A stretch of 6,039 nt of DNA from Candidatus Bathyarchaeota archaeon (GCA_020344435.1 CP070826.1:1123688-1129726); one strand, 5' to 3'. Positions 1 through 5,714 are shown, counted from the stretch's first letter. Notes: generated by a model not told the origin, from the sequence alone. Made by a program: numbers and translations.

Positions 1-2
1 AT

Positions 3-149
3 ACTATTTCTTATATATTAATAGTTAATAAAACTTCCTCATTGACACTCCAATGCATAATTCCGCAAGAATCTGAGCGCGCGCCCAATTCCTATGAGGC
101 AAGGGAAGAGGTAGAACGATTCGCCGCAAAGCTTGTGATGACCGCTTAG
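3..149 (+). CDS. possible small or partial ORF, unknown function
   Basis: One plus-strand frame is open from the window edge to a TAG at 147-149, which ends one base before the kptA stop on the other strand. The last 17 or so codons encode a charged helix-like tail, EAREEVERFAAKLVMTA, which looks like coding sequence. The first 12 or so codons come from AT-rich DNA and look less so. Two readings are possible. It may be the end of a gene that starts outside the window. Alternatively it may be a 35-36 residue leaderless small protein starting at TTG 42-44, since a TATA-like stretch at 12-23 lies at about the right distance. There is no ATG near the beginning of the frame. I recognise no family, and chance openness of a 49-codon frame is quite possible. 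Confidence 0.25.
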   Translation, partial: TISYILIVNKTSSLTLQCIIPQESERAPNSYEAREEVERFAAKLVMTA

Positions 150-150
150 T

Positions 151-705
151 CTATTCAAGCTTCTTCACGTATTTTGGCGGAATTCGCTTCGAGAGGTAGA
201 CGCTATCTGTTGCCTTATGGAATCTTATGCCGTCTCTCCGTGCTTTCTCAGCGTCTATCACCAAAATTGCGGGGTTTCGAGTTCTTCTCTTGCCAACCTC
301 TCTCGCTATCTCTCTTGTGGCGGAAAGATGGACAAATCTACGCTTCATTGGCCCTAGACCGCCCTTCAGGATCTCTGAGGCAGCCGCTGCAGTTGTTCCG
401 TGATAAAGGATCTTGACGCCCTCATCCTCGGGCAGCTCTACCTCTACTTCTATGGTGTGTCCATACAAGGCCCTTATCTTGCCATTTAAAATCTGGAATC
501 TGACTTTGTCGCCAGCATGCGCTATGTCTCTGATGAAAGTCTCATTAACATCATATCTCTCCTTGACTCTCTTTAGAAGGTTGCTCAGCCGGACAAATCC
601 CTTGTCATCAATCTGCAAATCCCTAGGGTTGTGTCTCAGCAAGTAACTCATGAATTTGCTCACTTCAACCGCTAGATCGCGGTTTGATTCTGTGATAGTT
701 AGCAC
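151..705 (-). CDS. kptA: RNA 2'-phosphotransferase, KptA/Tpt1 family
   Basis: The 184-residue product has the length and motif order of KptA/Tpt1. These cytosolic enzymes use NAD+ to remove an internal RNA 2'-phosphate, releasing nicotinamide and ADP-ribose 1'',2''-cyclic phosphate. Visible motifs are LLRHNP (residues 22-27, with the R24/H25 pair), a winged-helix-like N-terminal half, IRALYGH (77-83, family arginine and histidine), YHGT (101-104, NAD-binding lobe), VHLS (125-128), a basic VGKRR (137-141) and the family-typical tail IPPKYV (175-180). The start is GTG at 703-705; an in-frame stop lies two codons upstream. A TATA motif 23-30 bases before this GTG fits a leaderless message, so the lack of a spaced ribosome-binding site is not a concern. 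ATG codon 19 is an alternative start but lies inside the conserved block. Archaeal tRNA ligation by RtcB leaves no 2'-phosphate, so the in vivo substrate is open. Some archaeal Tpt1 enzymes ADP-ribosylate 5'-phosphate ends. Confidence 0.93.
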   Translation of the reverse strand: MLTITESNRDLAVEVSKFMSYLLRHNPRDLQIDDKGFVRLSNLLKRVKERYDVNETFIRDIAHAGDKVRFQILNGKIRALYGHTIEVEVELPEDEGVKILYHGTTAAAASEILKGGLGPMKRRFVHLSATREIAREVGKRRTRNPAILVIDAEKARRDGIRFHKATDSVYLSKRIPPKYVKKLE

Positions 706-727
706 CCTTCACAGGTCCAGTTTTGGA

Positions 728-740
728 GCTATATTAATAA
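728..740. promoter_or_regulatory. AT-rich TATA region between divergent kptA and membrane-protein gene
   Basis: The stretch tatattaataa at 730-740 is nearly symmetric and can serve as a TATA box in both directions. On the minus strand TAATATAG falls at -30 to -23 relative to the kptA GTG, the exact spacing of a leaderless archaeal transcript. On the plus strand it would start RNA near 757-760, leaving a leader of about 35 bases before the ATG at 795. The element is inferred from position and composition only. Confidence 0.5.
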
Positions 741-794
741 AGAATCAGGAAAGTAGTAGATAGGCAAAGAAATCATCGCTAGAATCAGAATCGT

Positions 795-1700
795 ATGGTG
801 AAGTCAGTGTCCTCGGAGAAAAGCTGGAAGCGTTTAGTCTTCAGGTGGACCGCGCCTGAGGGTGCGGCCGCAATGGCACTTTTTCTTGCATTAGCTATCT
901 TCATCGAGTACCTCGTGGTCTTCATTTTCCGATCCTACGGCTTAGGGGACCCACAGACATTTCAAGTTCCCTTAGTCGGCTTCACTGTTGCCATCAGCCC
1001 ATTATTCCATCTCATACCATTCGGGGTGATTATTGTTCTTGTCTCCTGCTGGACCTATCTCATAAAGTGCATGGCAAGAGTGCCTGACAGAAAACTGCCC
1101 ATCAAAAAGCCCCTACCCAAGCCTAGAAGATCAATCGAAAAGATGAAAAGGAGGCGATTCAGGTCTGTCAAGAGCTTCTCCAGAAAAGTAACACGAGCAC
1201 TGAGGGCTTTCCGTCACAGAATAAAGACAGGCGCTCTTAGAATCCTGGGGGCCTCGCCTACGATTCAGCGGCTCTTTTTCGCAAGAGCAGCAACAAAGAG
1301 CACTGCAAGCGTCTTCTTGATCTTCTCTGTCTCATTTCTAATCTTGTACCTCTTTGCGTATCCAAATCTTATTCACGATTCTGTCGTCGGATTCTATCGA
1401 GGTAATCCATCTTGGCACGGATTTGTAATAGGGACAATAGAGGCGGCTAATGCGATAGGGCAAGCCTTGTCGCCGATAGGATGGCTGGCCTCAACCGCCA
1501 ATGGCATCCTGATCTCGGCGTCTTCGGGTTTCAGACACTCCCTTGAAGGCTTCGTCATATACTTGACTGATCCATTGGTCGGGTTGGACGTGATGTGGAA
1601 GTACGCCATCTGCCAAAACGCAGCTGCATGGATGTCGGCCATTGTAGGCTTGGTGTACGGACAATACACAACTCACCTTCACCGTCGCTTCAGGAGATGA
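795..1700 (+). CDS. multi-pass membrane protein with long basic loop, unknown function
   Basis: I do not recognise this 301-residue protein. Hydrophobic stretches suggest about four to five membrane segments: residues 24-46, 62-90, 170-193, a weaker one or two between 207 and 258, and 273-291. Residues 91-168 form a strongly basic, proline-containing loop with clusters such as KKPLPKPRR and KMKRRRFR, and with few acidic residues. By the positive-inside rule this loop should be cytoplasmic; it could contact nucleic acid, ribosomes or acidic lipids. The C terminus is also basic (HLHRRFRR). No catalytic motif, signal peptide, ATP-binding site or transporter signature is visible. The start is ATG at 795. 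An in-frame stop sits at 780-782, and no ribosome-binding site is apparent. The gene ends 176 bases before tfb on the same strand, but tfb has its own promoter, so a shared operon is not needed. Confidence 0.8.
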   Translation: MVKSVSSEKSWKRLVFRWTAPEGAAAMALFLALAIFIEYLVVFIFRSYGLGDPQTFQVPLVGFTVAISPLFHLIPFGVIIVLVSCWTYLIKCMARVPDRKLPIKKPLPKPRRSIEKMKRRRFRSVKSFSRKVTRALRAFRHRIKTGALRILGASPTIQRLFFARAATKSTASVFLIFSVSFLILYLFAYPNLIHDSVVGFYRGNPSWHGFVIGTIEAANAIGQALSPIGWLASTANGILISASSGFRHSLEGFVIYLTDPLVGLDVMWKYAICQNAAAWMSAIVGLVYGQYTTHLHRRFRR

Positions 1701-1746
1701 CGAAGGGTTCCTAATCGGATAGAGCCGCACGGACCCTAGAAATCCA

Positions 1747-1790
1747 TGCATATATCACTGGAGACGCAGATGTTTTGAACATTTAAATAG
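1747..1790 (+). promoter_or_regulatory. additional TATA-like motifs upstream of tfb
   Basis: Two further AT-rich motifs lie in the gap before tfb: gcatatatc around 1748-1756 and atttaaatag at 1781-1790. Either could act as an alternative or upstream promoter. Both are farther from tfb than the best candidate at 1804-1813, and neither is followed by a convincing reading frame. The assignment is weak and rests on composition only. Confidence 0.25.
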
Positions 1791-1803
1791 GGGAAACAAC
1801 AAT

Positions 1804-1813
1804 CTTTATATAG
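1804..1813 (+). promoter_or_regulatory. probable TATA box for tfb
   Basis: The motif ctttatatag is a good archaeal TATA-box match. Initiation about 25 bases downstream would fall near 1835, giving a leader of roughly 40 bases before the ATG at 1877. The predicted start site lies inside the dyad at 1821-1854. Confidence 0.5.
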
Positions 1814-1820
1814 AAGCCCT

Positions 1821-1854
1821 AATCCTGAAGTGGATTCACGCGTGATTCAGGGTT
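1821..1854 (+). repeat. inverted repeat over the predicted tfb transcription start
   Basis: The arms aatcctgaa (1821-1829) and ttcagggtt (1846-1854) are complementary at eight of nine positions, and the ninth can pair as G-U in RNA. The 16-base spacer contains the perfect palindrome tcacgcgtga (1836-1845). It also contains an imperfect direct repeat, gtggattca (1830-1838) and gtgattca (1842-1849). The block sits just after the TATA box, where it could be a repressor operator or a folded 5' leader. Function is inferred from position. Confidence 0.4.
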
Positions 1855-1876
1855 AAAAAGTTTCGGTTGACAAAAA

Positions 1877-2791
1877 ATGACTGAGCAGATAGTCGAAGAG
1901 ATCCAGTGTTCGGAATGTGGAAGCTCGCGTATCGTCTTAGATAGGGAGAGAGGGGAGTCCATCTGTGGCGAATGCGGGTTCGTTCTGGCAGAGGATATGC
2001 TGTCCAGCAGACCAGAGTGGAGGGCCTTCACTCCTGAAGAACAGCAAGCAAAAAGGAGAGCGGGGGCTCCAGCTGACTTCGCTCACTATAACAAAGGTCT
2101 TCCAACCACGATAAAAGTAGACAGAGATGCCTTCGGCCGCCCCCTTCCCTCAGAGGTTAGGAGTCAAATGTGGCGCCTCCGAAAGTGGCACATCAGATCA
2201 CAGCTGCATGCCTCCGAGAGCCGAAACCTCATGCACGCCATGAACGAACTGGAAAGGCTCTCAGACAAACTGCATATCCCCGCCCCAATTCGAAGCAGAG
2301 CAGCAATAATATACCGCAGAGCCCTAGACAAGGGTCTCGTCCGCGGCCGATCCATAGCCGCCATGATCGCAGGCGCACTATACATTGCTTGCAGGCTTGC
2401 CAGAATCCCAAAGAGCCTGAAAGAGATTGGAGAGACCAGTGTTCGAGAGGAGAAGGAAGTGGCGAGGTCCTACCGTTTACTCCTTCGCAGATTGAAGATA
2501 GAAATGCCGATTCACAATCCATTGGACTACGTTTCAAAGGTCGCGGGGAAGGCGGGTCTAGGAGGCGAGATCGAGGGGCAAGCTGTCAGGATAATTCGGA
2601 AGGCCCAGAAAAAGCGCCTGACTATGGGAAAGGATCCAAGGGGCGTTGCGGCGACCGCTTTGTACATTGCCTGCCGACTAGAGGGAAAGAAGGTGACTCA
2701 GAAAGAGATAGCGGAAGCGGCGGACATAACCGAGGTTACGCTTAGAAATCGAAAACGAGGATTCGCAAAAGGGTTGAACCTGGAAGTCTAA
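1877..2791 (+). CDS. tfb: transcription initiation factor B (TFB/TFIIB)
   Basis: This 304-residue protein is a full-length archaeal TFB. TFB binds TBP and the BRE beside the TATA box and recruits RNA polymerase for promoter opening. Domains in order: an N-terminal zinc ribbon with CxxC pairs C11/C14 and C30/C33; a B-reader/linker region starting RPEWRAF (45-51) and GAP (63-65); the helix MWRLRKW (98-104); then two cyclin-like repeats, about 107-204 and 209-300. Each repeat carries the hallmark ALYIACRL (167-174 and 261-268). The second ends in a helix-turn-helix, VTQKEIAEAADITEVTLRNR (273-292), expected to contact the BRE. The linker block usually read HDKGLST is YNKGLPT here (71-77), a mild divergence that could mark one of several paralogues. 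Length and domain order are normal. The ATG at 1877 follows a leader of about 40 bases and only a weak GGTTGA six bases upstream. The dyad at the promoter suggests autoregulation but does not show it. Confidence 0.97.
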   Translation: MTEQIVEEIQCSECGSSRIVLDRERGESICGECGFVLAEDMLSSRPEWRAFTPEEQQAKRRAGAPADFAHYNKGLPTTIKVDRDAFGRPLPSEVRSQMWRLRKWHIRSQLHASESRNLMHAMNELERLSDKLHIPAPIRSRAAIIYRRALDKGLVRGRSIAAMIAGALYIACRLARIPKSLKEIGETSVREEKEVARSYRLLLRRLKIEMPIHNPLDYVSKVAGKAGLGGEIEGQAVRIIRKAQKKRLTMGKDPRGVAATALYIACRLEGKKVTQKEIAEAADITEVTLRNRKRGFAKGLNLEV

Positions 2792-2819
2792 GACGCGCCG
2801 AGCAACAACACTCTCTCTC

Positions 2820-2835
2820 GCACGTCCATACGTGC
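2820..2835. terminator. small hairpin between convergent tfb and NIF3 genes
   Basis: The sequence gcacgt-ccat-acgtgc forms a perfect six-base-pair stem with a four-base loop in the 53-base gap between the two convergent stop codons. Being symmetric, it could act on transcripts from either side. No T-run follows on either strand, and archaeal termination usually depends on T-runs, so a terminator role is only a suggestion. Confidence 0.25.
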
Positions 2836-2844
2836 ACCTATTCC

Positions 2845-3660
2845 TCAGCTTGGCACAATTCCAATCTTCTCTACGGAAACATGCCTTTTTTCAAGCTCAT
2901 AGATAAGGGGGTTCATGCCCACAGAGTCACTAGCGATGTGCCCAGTGACTATGAGTTGCCCTTTCTTCTCGGCTTTCAGTTTCTCCAAATCCCCAGATCT
3001 TAGATGAATATACACGACTGTTCCGACGCCATACTCGAAATATGCTTTTGCAATCTCGTAGCCACCGTTCGTTCCAGCACCATGCGAGACCACAACTTTC
3101 CCAGCAGGGTCTGCGGCGCTTCCCAGTCGAATCTTGATCTCGGTAGCCGCGTTTCTGAACTCGGGAAGCTCTTTCAGAGCGGAAACCACATCCTGCAACG
3201 TAGAGTCTTCTCTGATCTTGCTATTGATCTTCTCAATCATTATCCTTCTTCCAACCTCATCTAAAGGCGTGTGTATGTTCATGAAGGGCATCTCCAACAA
3301 CCCTGCAACATCAACCGCGTGATCATAGTTCCGCATATGCGCATCCATCTCCAGCTCCCTAAGCTTTTTCTCGACGACCATCTCTGCCGACTTCAGCGGA
3401 ACACCGGCTGCCACCATCTGTTTAACGTGCTTCTTGAAGACCTGATAGAAATCTGTGATTGCCGTTCCGCCTTGTGGATGATGAGCAATCACCGCATCAT
3501 AACCATAACGCTTCGCAAGAAGAAGTTCAGGAACACCGGCATCTATTCCAAAGAGAATCGATCTAATGTTATCGCCTCTAACATATATGGCGCTGTCCTC
3601 CGGAACATCTTCCAACGCTGCAAGTTTCAGAGCCAAATCCATAATCTCTTCAGTATTCAC
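2845..3660 (-). CDS. NIF3-like dinuclear metal-centre protein (GTP cyclohydrolase I type 2 homologue)
   Basis: The product (271 residues from the GTG) has the landmarks of the NIF3/YbgI family. These are toroidal hexamers with a two-metal site and a poorly known activity; some annotations call them GTP cyclohydrolase 1 type 2. With residue 1 at this GTG, visible motifs are IAHHPQGG (58-65, metal-binding histidines 60 and 61), NIHTPLD (128-134, with the metal-ligand aspartate 134) and GHIASDSVG (240-248). In the last motif the family histidine is kept, and aspartate stands where glutamate is usual. There is no large inserted domain, so it is the short form. Start choice: AGGTGA at 3668-3673 lies seven bases before this GTG. 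A TTG one codon upstream (3661-3663) is also open but only four bases from that site. The gene is divergent from argF and convergent with tfb, so it is probably transcribed alone. The family is confident; the reaction is not. Confidence 0.85.
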   Translation of the reverse strand: MNTEEIMDLALKLAALEDVPEDSAIYVRGDNIRSILFGIDAGVPELLLAKRYGYDAVIAHHPQGGTAITDFYQVFKKHVKQMVAAGVPLKSAEMVVEKKLRELEMDAHMRNYDHAVDVAGLLEMPFMNIHTPLDEVGRRIMIEKINSKIREDSTLQDVVSALKELPEFRNAATEIKIRLGSAADPAGKVVVSHGAGTNGGYEIAKAYFEYGVGTVVYIHLRSGDLEKLKAEKKGQLIVTGHIASDSVGMNPLIYELEKRHVSVEKIGIVPS

Positions 3661-3667
3661 CAAATAC

Positions 3668-3673
3668 TCACCT
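3668..3673 (-). promoter_or_regulatory. ribosome-binding site deciding the NIF3-family start
   Basis: On the minus strand the sequence reads AGGTGA, a good match to the anti-Shine-Dalgarno end of archaeal 16S rRNA. It is separated by seven bases from GTG 3658-3660 and by four from TTG 3661-3663, so the GTG is preferred. Confidence 0.6.
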
Positions 3674-3710
3674 TCAATGTCTCGAAATCTATCTCTATTG
3701 AATTCTTTTC

Positions 3711-3727
3711 AGATAAAAGAATATAAC
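3711..3727 (-). promoter_or_regulatory. candidate TATA region for the NIF3-family gene
   Basis: Read on the minus strand, this stretch contains GTTATATTC (3719-3727) followed by TTTTATCT (3711-3718). Initiation about 25 bases downstream would give a leader of roughly 30-40 bases, which agrees with the clear ribosome-binding site before the GTG. Confidence 0.4.
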
Positions 3728-3760
3728 CCATGCTAAGGAAGGAGCTACCTTCAACATAAC

Positions 3761-3770
3761 TTTTATAGTA
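3761..3770 (+). promoter_or_regulatory. TATA box for argF, leaderless spacing
   Basis: The motif ttttatagta places TTATAGTA at -30 to -23 relative to the A of the argF ATG at 3793. That is the spacing expected if transcription starts at the start codon. No Shine-Dalgarno match precedes this ATG, which agrees with a leaderless message. Confidence 0.55.
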
Positions 3771-3792
3771 TGAAGCATTTCTAAGCCTCAAG

Positions 3793-4728
3793 ATGAATAA
3801 TATGACCGATTTGAAGGGTAGACGCCTGCTTTCCGTCTCAGATCTGTCTCGAGCCGAAGTCTTTGCCTTCCTCGAAAAGGCGAAGCAGCTGAGGATGAGC
3901 GCCAAGCAGGGAAATGATCTGCTTTCAGGGAGAATATTGGGGCTTCTCTTCGAAATGGCATCCACCAGAACCAGAGCGAGCTTTGAAGCTGCTATGATGC
4001 AGCTCGGAGGAGAAGTGATCTACATGCGCCCAGACGAGCTACAGCTGGGACGAGGAGAACCCATAAAAGATACTGCAAGGGTTCTGACGGAATATCTTGA
4101 CGCCCTAGTCCTGAGAACCAATAAACATGAGACCTCGGAGAAGTTCGCCGATTACTGTGACATTCCAGTCATAAATGGCTTGAGCGATCTGGAACATCCA
4201 ACTCAGATTCTCTGCGATCTGTACACAATCCAAGAAGCGAAGAATCAGCTTGAGGGCTTGAATCTGGCATGGATCGGCGACGGAAATAACGTCTGCAACT
4301 CATGGCTTCTAGGAGCCTGCATGATGGGAATGAACATCAGTGTGGCCACTCCAAAGGGATACGAACCAGACAGAGACATCTTGAAAAAGGCGATGGAAAT
4401 AGCTGACGAATCTGGTTCTGAGATAGACCTGATGAAAGAACCTGAAGAGGCTGTCAGAAATGCGGACATACTCTATACAGACGTCTGGATCAGCATGGGG
4501 CAAGAAGAGGAGGCTGAAAGGCGAATGGGTGCCTTTCAAGGATACCAAATAAATCGCGATCTACTGAAAAACGCAAAAAGGGATGCGATTGTAATGCACT
4601 GTCTACCCGCACACAGAGGAATGGAGATAACAGAAGACATACTGGAAGGCCGAAGAAGCATTGTCTGGAAACAGGCGGAGAACAAGCTTCACGGGGCAAA
4701 AGCCATCTTGGCTCTAGTGACCAACTGA
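3793..4728 (+). CDS. argF: ornithine carbamoyltransferase
   Basis: The 311-residue product is a full-length ornithine carbamoyltransferase. It joins carbamoyl phosphate to ornithine to give citrulline in cytosolic arginine synthesis, normally as a trimer or a multiple of trimers. Visible motifs: STRTRASFE (57-65, carbamoyl-phosphate binding), LQLGRGEPIKDTARVL (83-98), HPTQ (135-138), WIGDGNNVCNSW (160-171, domain 2 fold and ornithine site), DVWISMGQE (230-238, the SMG loop that marks ornithine rather than aspartate specificity) and MHCLPAHRG (268-276, with the catalytic-site cysteine 270). One oddity is that the residue before ASTRTR is methionine 55, whereas many family members have lysine in FEKxSTRTR. 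ATG 3793 is preferred because of the TATA spacing; ATG 3802 is a second in-frame choice. No other arginine gene lies in the window, so it is not in an arg operon here. Confidence 0.96.
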   Translation: MNNMTDLKGRRLLSVSDLSRAEVFAFLEKAKQLRMSAKQGNDLLSGRILGLLFEMASTRTRASFEAAMMQLGGEVIYMRPDELQLGRGEPIKDTARVLTEYLDALVLRTNKHETSEKFADYCDIPVINGLSDLEHPTQILCDLYTIQEAKNQLEGLNLAWIGDGNNVCNSWLLGACMMGMNISVATPKGYEPDRDILKKAMEIADESGSEIDLMKEPEEAVRNADILYTDVWISMGQEEEAERRMGAFQGYQINRDLLKNAKRDAIVMHCLPAHRGMEITEDILEGRRSIVWKQAENKLHGAKAILALVTN

Positions 4729-4743
4729 ATCCCTGCTTGCCAA

Positions 4744-4770
4744 GCGCGACGATCAAAGCGCGCGATTGAT
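4744..4770. repeat. GC-rich short repeats in the argF / protease convergent gap
   Basis: The 70-base gap between convergent genes contains gcgcg (4744-4748) and gcgcgc (4758-4763), which can pair, and a five-base inverted repeat atcaa / ttgat (4752-4756 and 4766-4770) around the second. The stems are short and compete with one another. This may be a structured 3' end but is close to what chance would give. Confidence 0.2.
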
Positions 4771-4798
4771 TCAACTGGATTCTTGATAGTTCTGAACT

Positions 4799-5605
4799 TC
4801 AATCAGCACGGAAAATGAGCGATTTGTACAAGTATCTTATTCCCAGTGCAGTCAACCAGCCGGCAATTACGAGGACTGTAGCGGGAAAAGCTGCGACTTC
4901 GCTGTTCAGCAGAATCGTCTCAAGCAAAAGGAAGACGGCGCCTATGGCTACAATTGTGGCGATCCCCCATCTCTTTCCGTACTTTTGAGTGTTTTGGATG
5001 GTAAGCAATCCAGAGAGGAATATATCTCCCAATCCGAGAAACATCATATATTCTTGCAGTGGGAAGGATGGAAGGGCAATTGCGACAGGTAACCCTAGAG
5101 ATAATGTCTTCTCACCTGACTCCACCATGAAACCGGTTATGAGTACTTGGACTACATCCATGATTGTTAGCAGGGTGACAAAGATGGCAGTTGTCTTCCA
5201 CGTGAACAAACTTCCTATGTAGACTGAAACAGAGATTGCGAAGATTACTGCAAACAGGTTGAGAAGAATAAGGTTCCACCATAGGAAATAAAGAGCTATG
5301 AAAAGGGCTGGCGCCAAAAGCGCTAGATACCATTTGGGCACGATAAGGTACGCAAATATGAATAGAACCGAGGAGTATGCGTATAGGAAGAGGACGACGA
5401 TTGCCATGGGTGGGATGCTTATGATAGTCCATCCCAGAAGGGTAACCATCACACCCATCATAACCACTAGGAGAACAGCGTCCCGAGTGGTGAACTCTCT
5501 TCCGCCCAGAAGAGACTTGACTCTGACACCAAGCTTGGTATGGACGAAGAGCACTGCTGCGGTGATTAGGGAAAGCGCCAGGGAAAGCGAGATGTCAAAC
5601 ATCAT
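4799..5605 (-). CDS. presenilin/signal-peptide-peptidase-type intramembrane aspartyl protease, putative
   Basis: The 268-residue product is almost entirely hydrophobic, with about nine membrane segments (near 5-23, 42-61, 66-88, 93-108, 112-132, 138-160, 184-203, 213-233 and 238-259). The segments expected to be TM6, TM7 and TM9 carry the signatures of GxGD aspartyl proteases: TIMDVVQV with Asp150, FLGLGDIFLSGLL with the GLGD motif ending at Asp194, and FPAT (240-243) where the PAL motif belongs. Archaeal homologues (PSH) cleave membrane-embedded peptides. TM6 usually reads YD but has MD here, PAL reads PAT, and the two aspartates are only 44 residues apart. Start choice: AGGAGA at 5615-5620 lies nine bases before ATG 5603-5605; the TTG at 5612-5614 directly abuts that site and is unlikely. 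The gene is divergent from a rhomboid-type protease gene. A non-proteolytic membrane protein remains possible, but the motif order and placement argue for the protease fold. Confidence 0.78.
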   Translation of the reverse strand: MMFDISLSLALSLITAAVLFVHTKLGVRVKSLLGGREFTTRDAVLLVVMMGVMVTLLGWTIISIPPMAIVVLFLYAYSSVLFIFAYLIVPKWYLALLAPALFIALYFLWWNLILLNLFAVIFAISVSVYIGSLFTWKTTAIFVTLLTIMDVVQVLITGFMVESGEKTLSLGLPVAIALPSFPLQEYMMFLGLGDIFLSGLLTIQNTQKYGKRWGIATIVAIGAVFLLLETILLNSEVAAFPATVLVIAGWLTALGIRYLYKSLIFRAD

Positions 5606-5614
5606 GGTTTTCAA

Positions 5615-5620
5615 TCTCCT
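5615..5620 (-). promoter_or_regulatory. ribosome-binding site deciding the presenilin-like start
   Basis: The minus strand reads AGGAGA, nine bases before ATG 5603-5605 and with zero spacing to TTG 5612-5614. This favours the ATG and removes three residues from the longest possible reading frame. Confidence 0.65.
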
Positions 5621-5640
5621 ATTGTTGGAGGGTGCCTCGT

Positions 5641-5667
5641 CATTTAAGAAGAACCATTTAATATATG
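5641..5667. promoter_or_regulatory. shared AT-rich promoter region between two intramembrane protease genes
   Basis: On the plus strand tttaatatat (5657-5666) would start RNA near 5690, giving a leader of about 25 bases that includes the ribosome-binding site of the rhomboid-type gene. On the minus strand TATATTAAA (5656-5664) would start RNA near 5635, leaving about 30 bases before the presenilin-like ATG; TTCTTAAATG (5641-5650) is a second choice. The overlapping motifs suggest the two genes compete for, or are jointly controlled at, this site. Confidence 0.5.
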
Positions 5668-5702
5668 TGCTTGTTTAACGACTGCACGGACGAGACGATG
5701 GT

Positions 5703-5706
5703 GGAG
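5703..5706 (+). promoter_or_regulatory. ribosome-binding site deciding the rhomboid start
   Basis: GGAG at 5703-5706, in the context ggtggagaagg, lies eight bases before ATG 5715-5717. It supports that start over the ATG at 5698, whose frame stops after 15 codons. Confidence 0.6.
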
Positions 5707-5714
5707 AAGGACGG

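Noticed and set aside
174..646. Two plus-strand open frames antisense to kptA
   Set aside because: The kptA motifs on the other strand are unmistakable, and the plus-strand products look like antisense translations (Ser/Leu/Arg rich).
1701..1876. Possible small gene in the 176-base gap before tfb
   Set aside because: The reading frames there are very short (for example about ten codons from ATG 1747), and the region is better explained as promoter DNA.
2170..2745. Long open frame (191 codons) on the plus strand inside tfb
   Set aside because: Its product is rich in R, G, S and P with no family motif, and it lies wholly inside the confidently identified tfb in another frame. It is a by-product of tfb codon use.
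4490..4774. Open frame of 94 codons antisense to the end of argF
   Set aside because: It overlaps a strongly conserved gene, has no motif and a cysteine/proline-rich composition. There is no promoter or ribosome-binding site to support it.
4788..4798. Palindrome agttctgaact just after the presenilin-like stop codon
   Set aside because: It has five-base arms with a one-base spacer, cannot fold as a hairpin and is within chance expectation.
5112..5678. Open frames on both strands overlapping the presenilin-like gene
   Set aside because: Neither shows membrane or catalytic motifs, while the overlapping frame has nine regular hydrophobic helices and GLGD.
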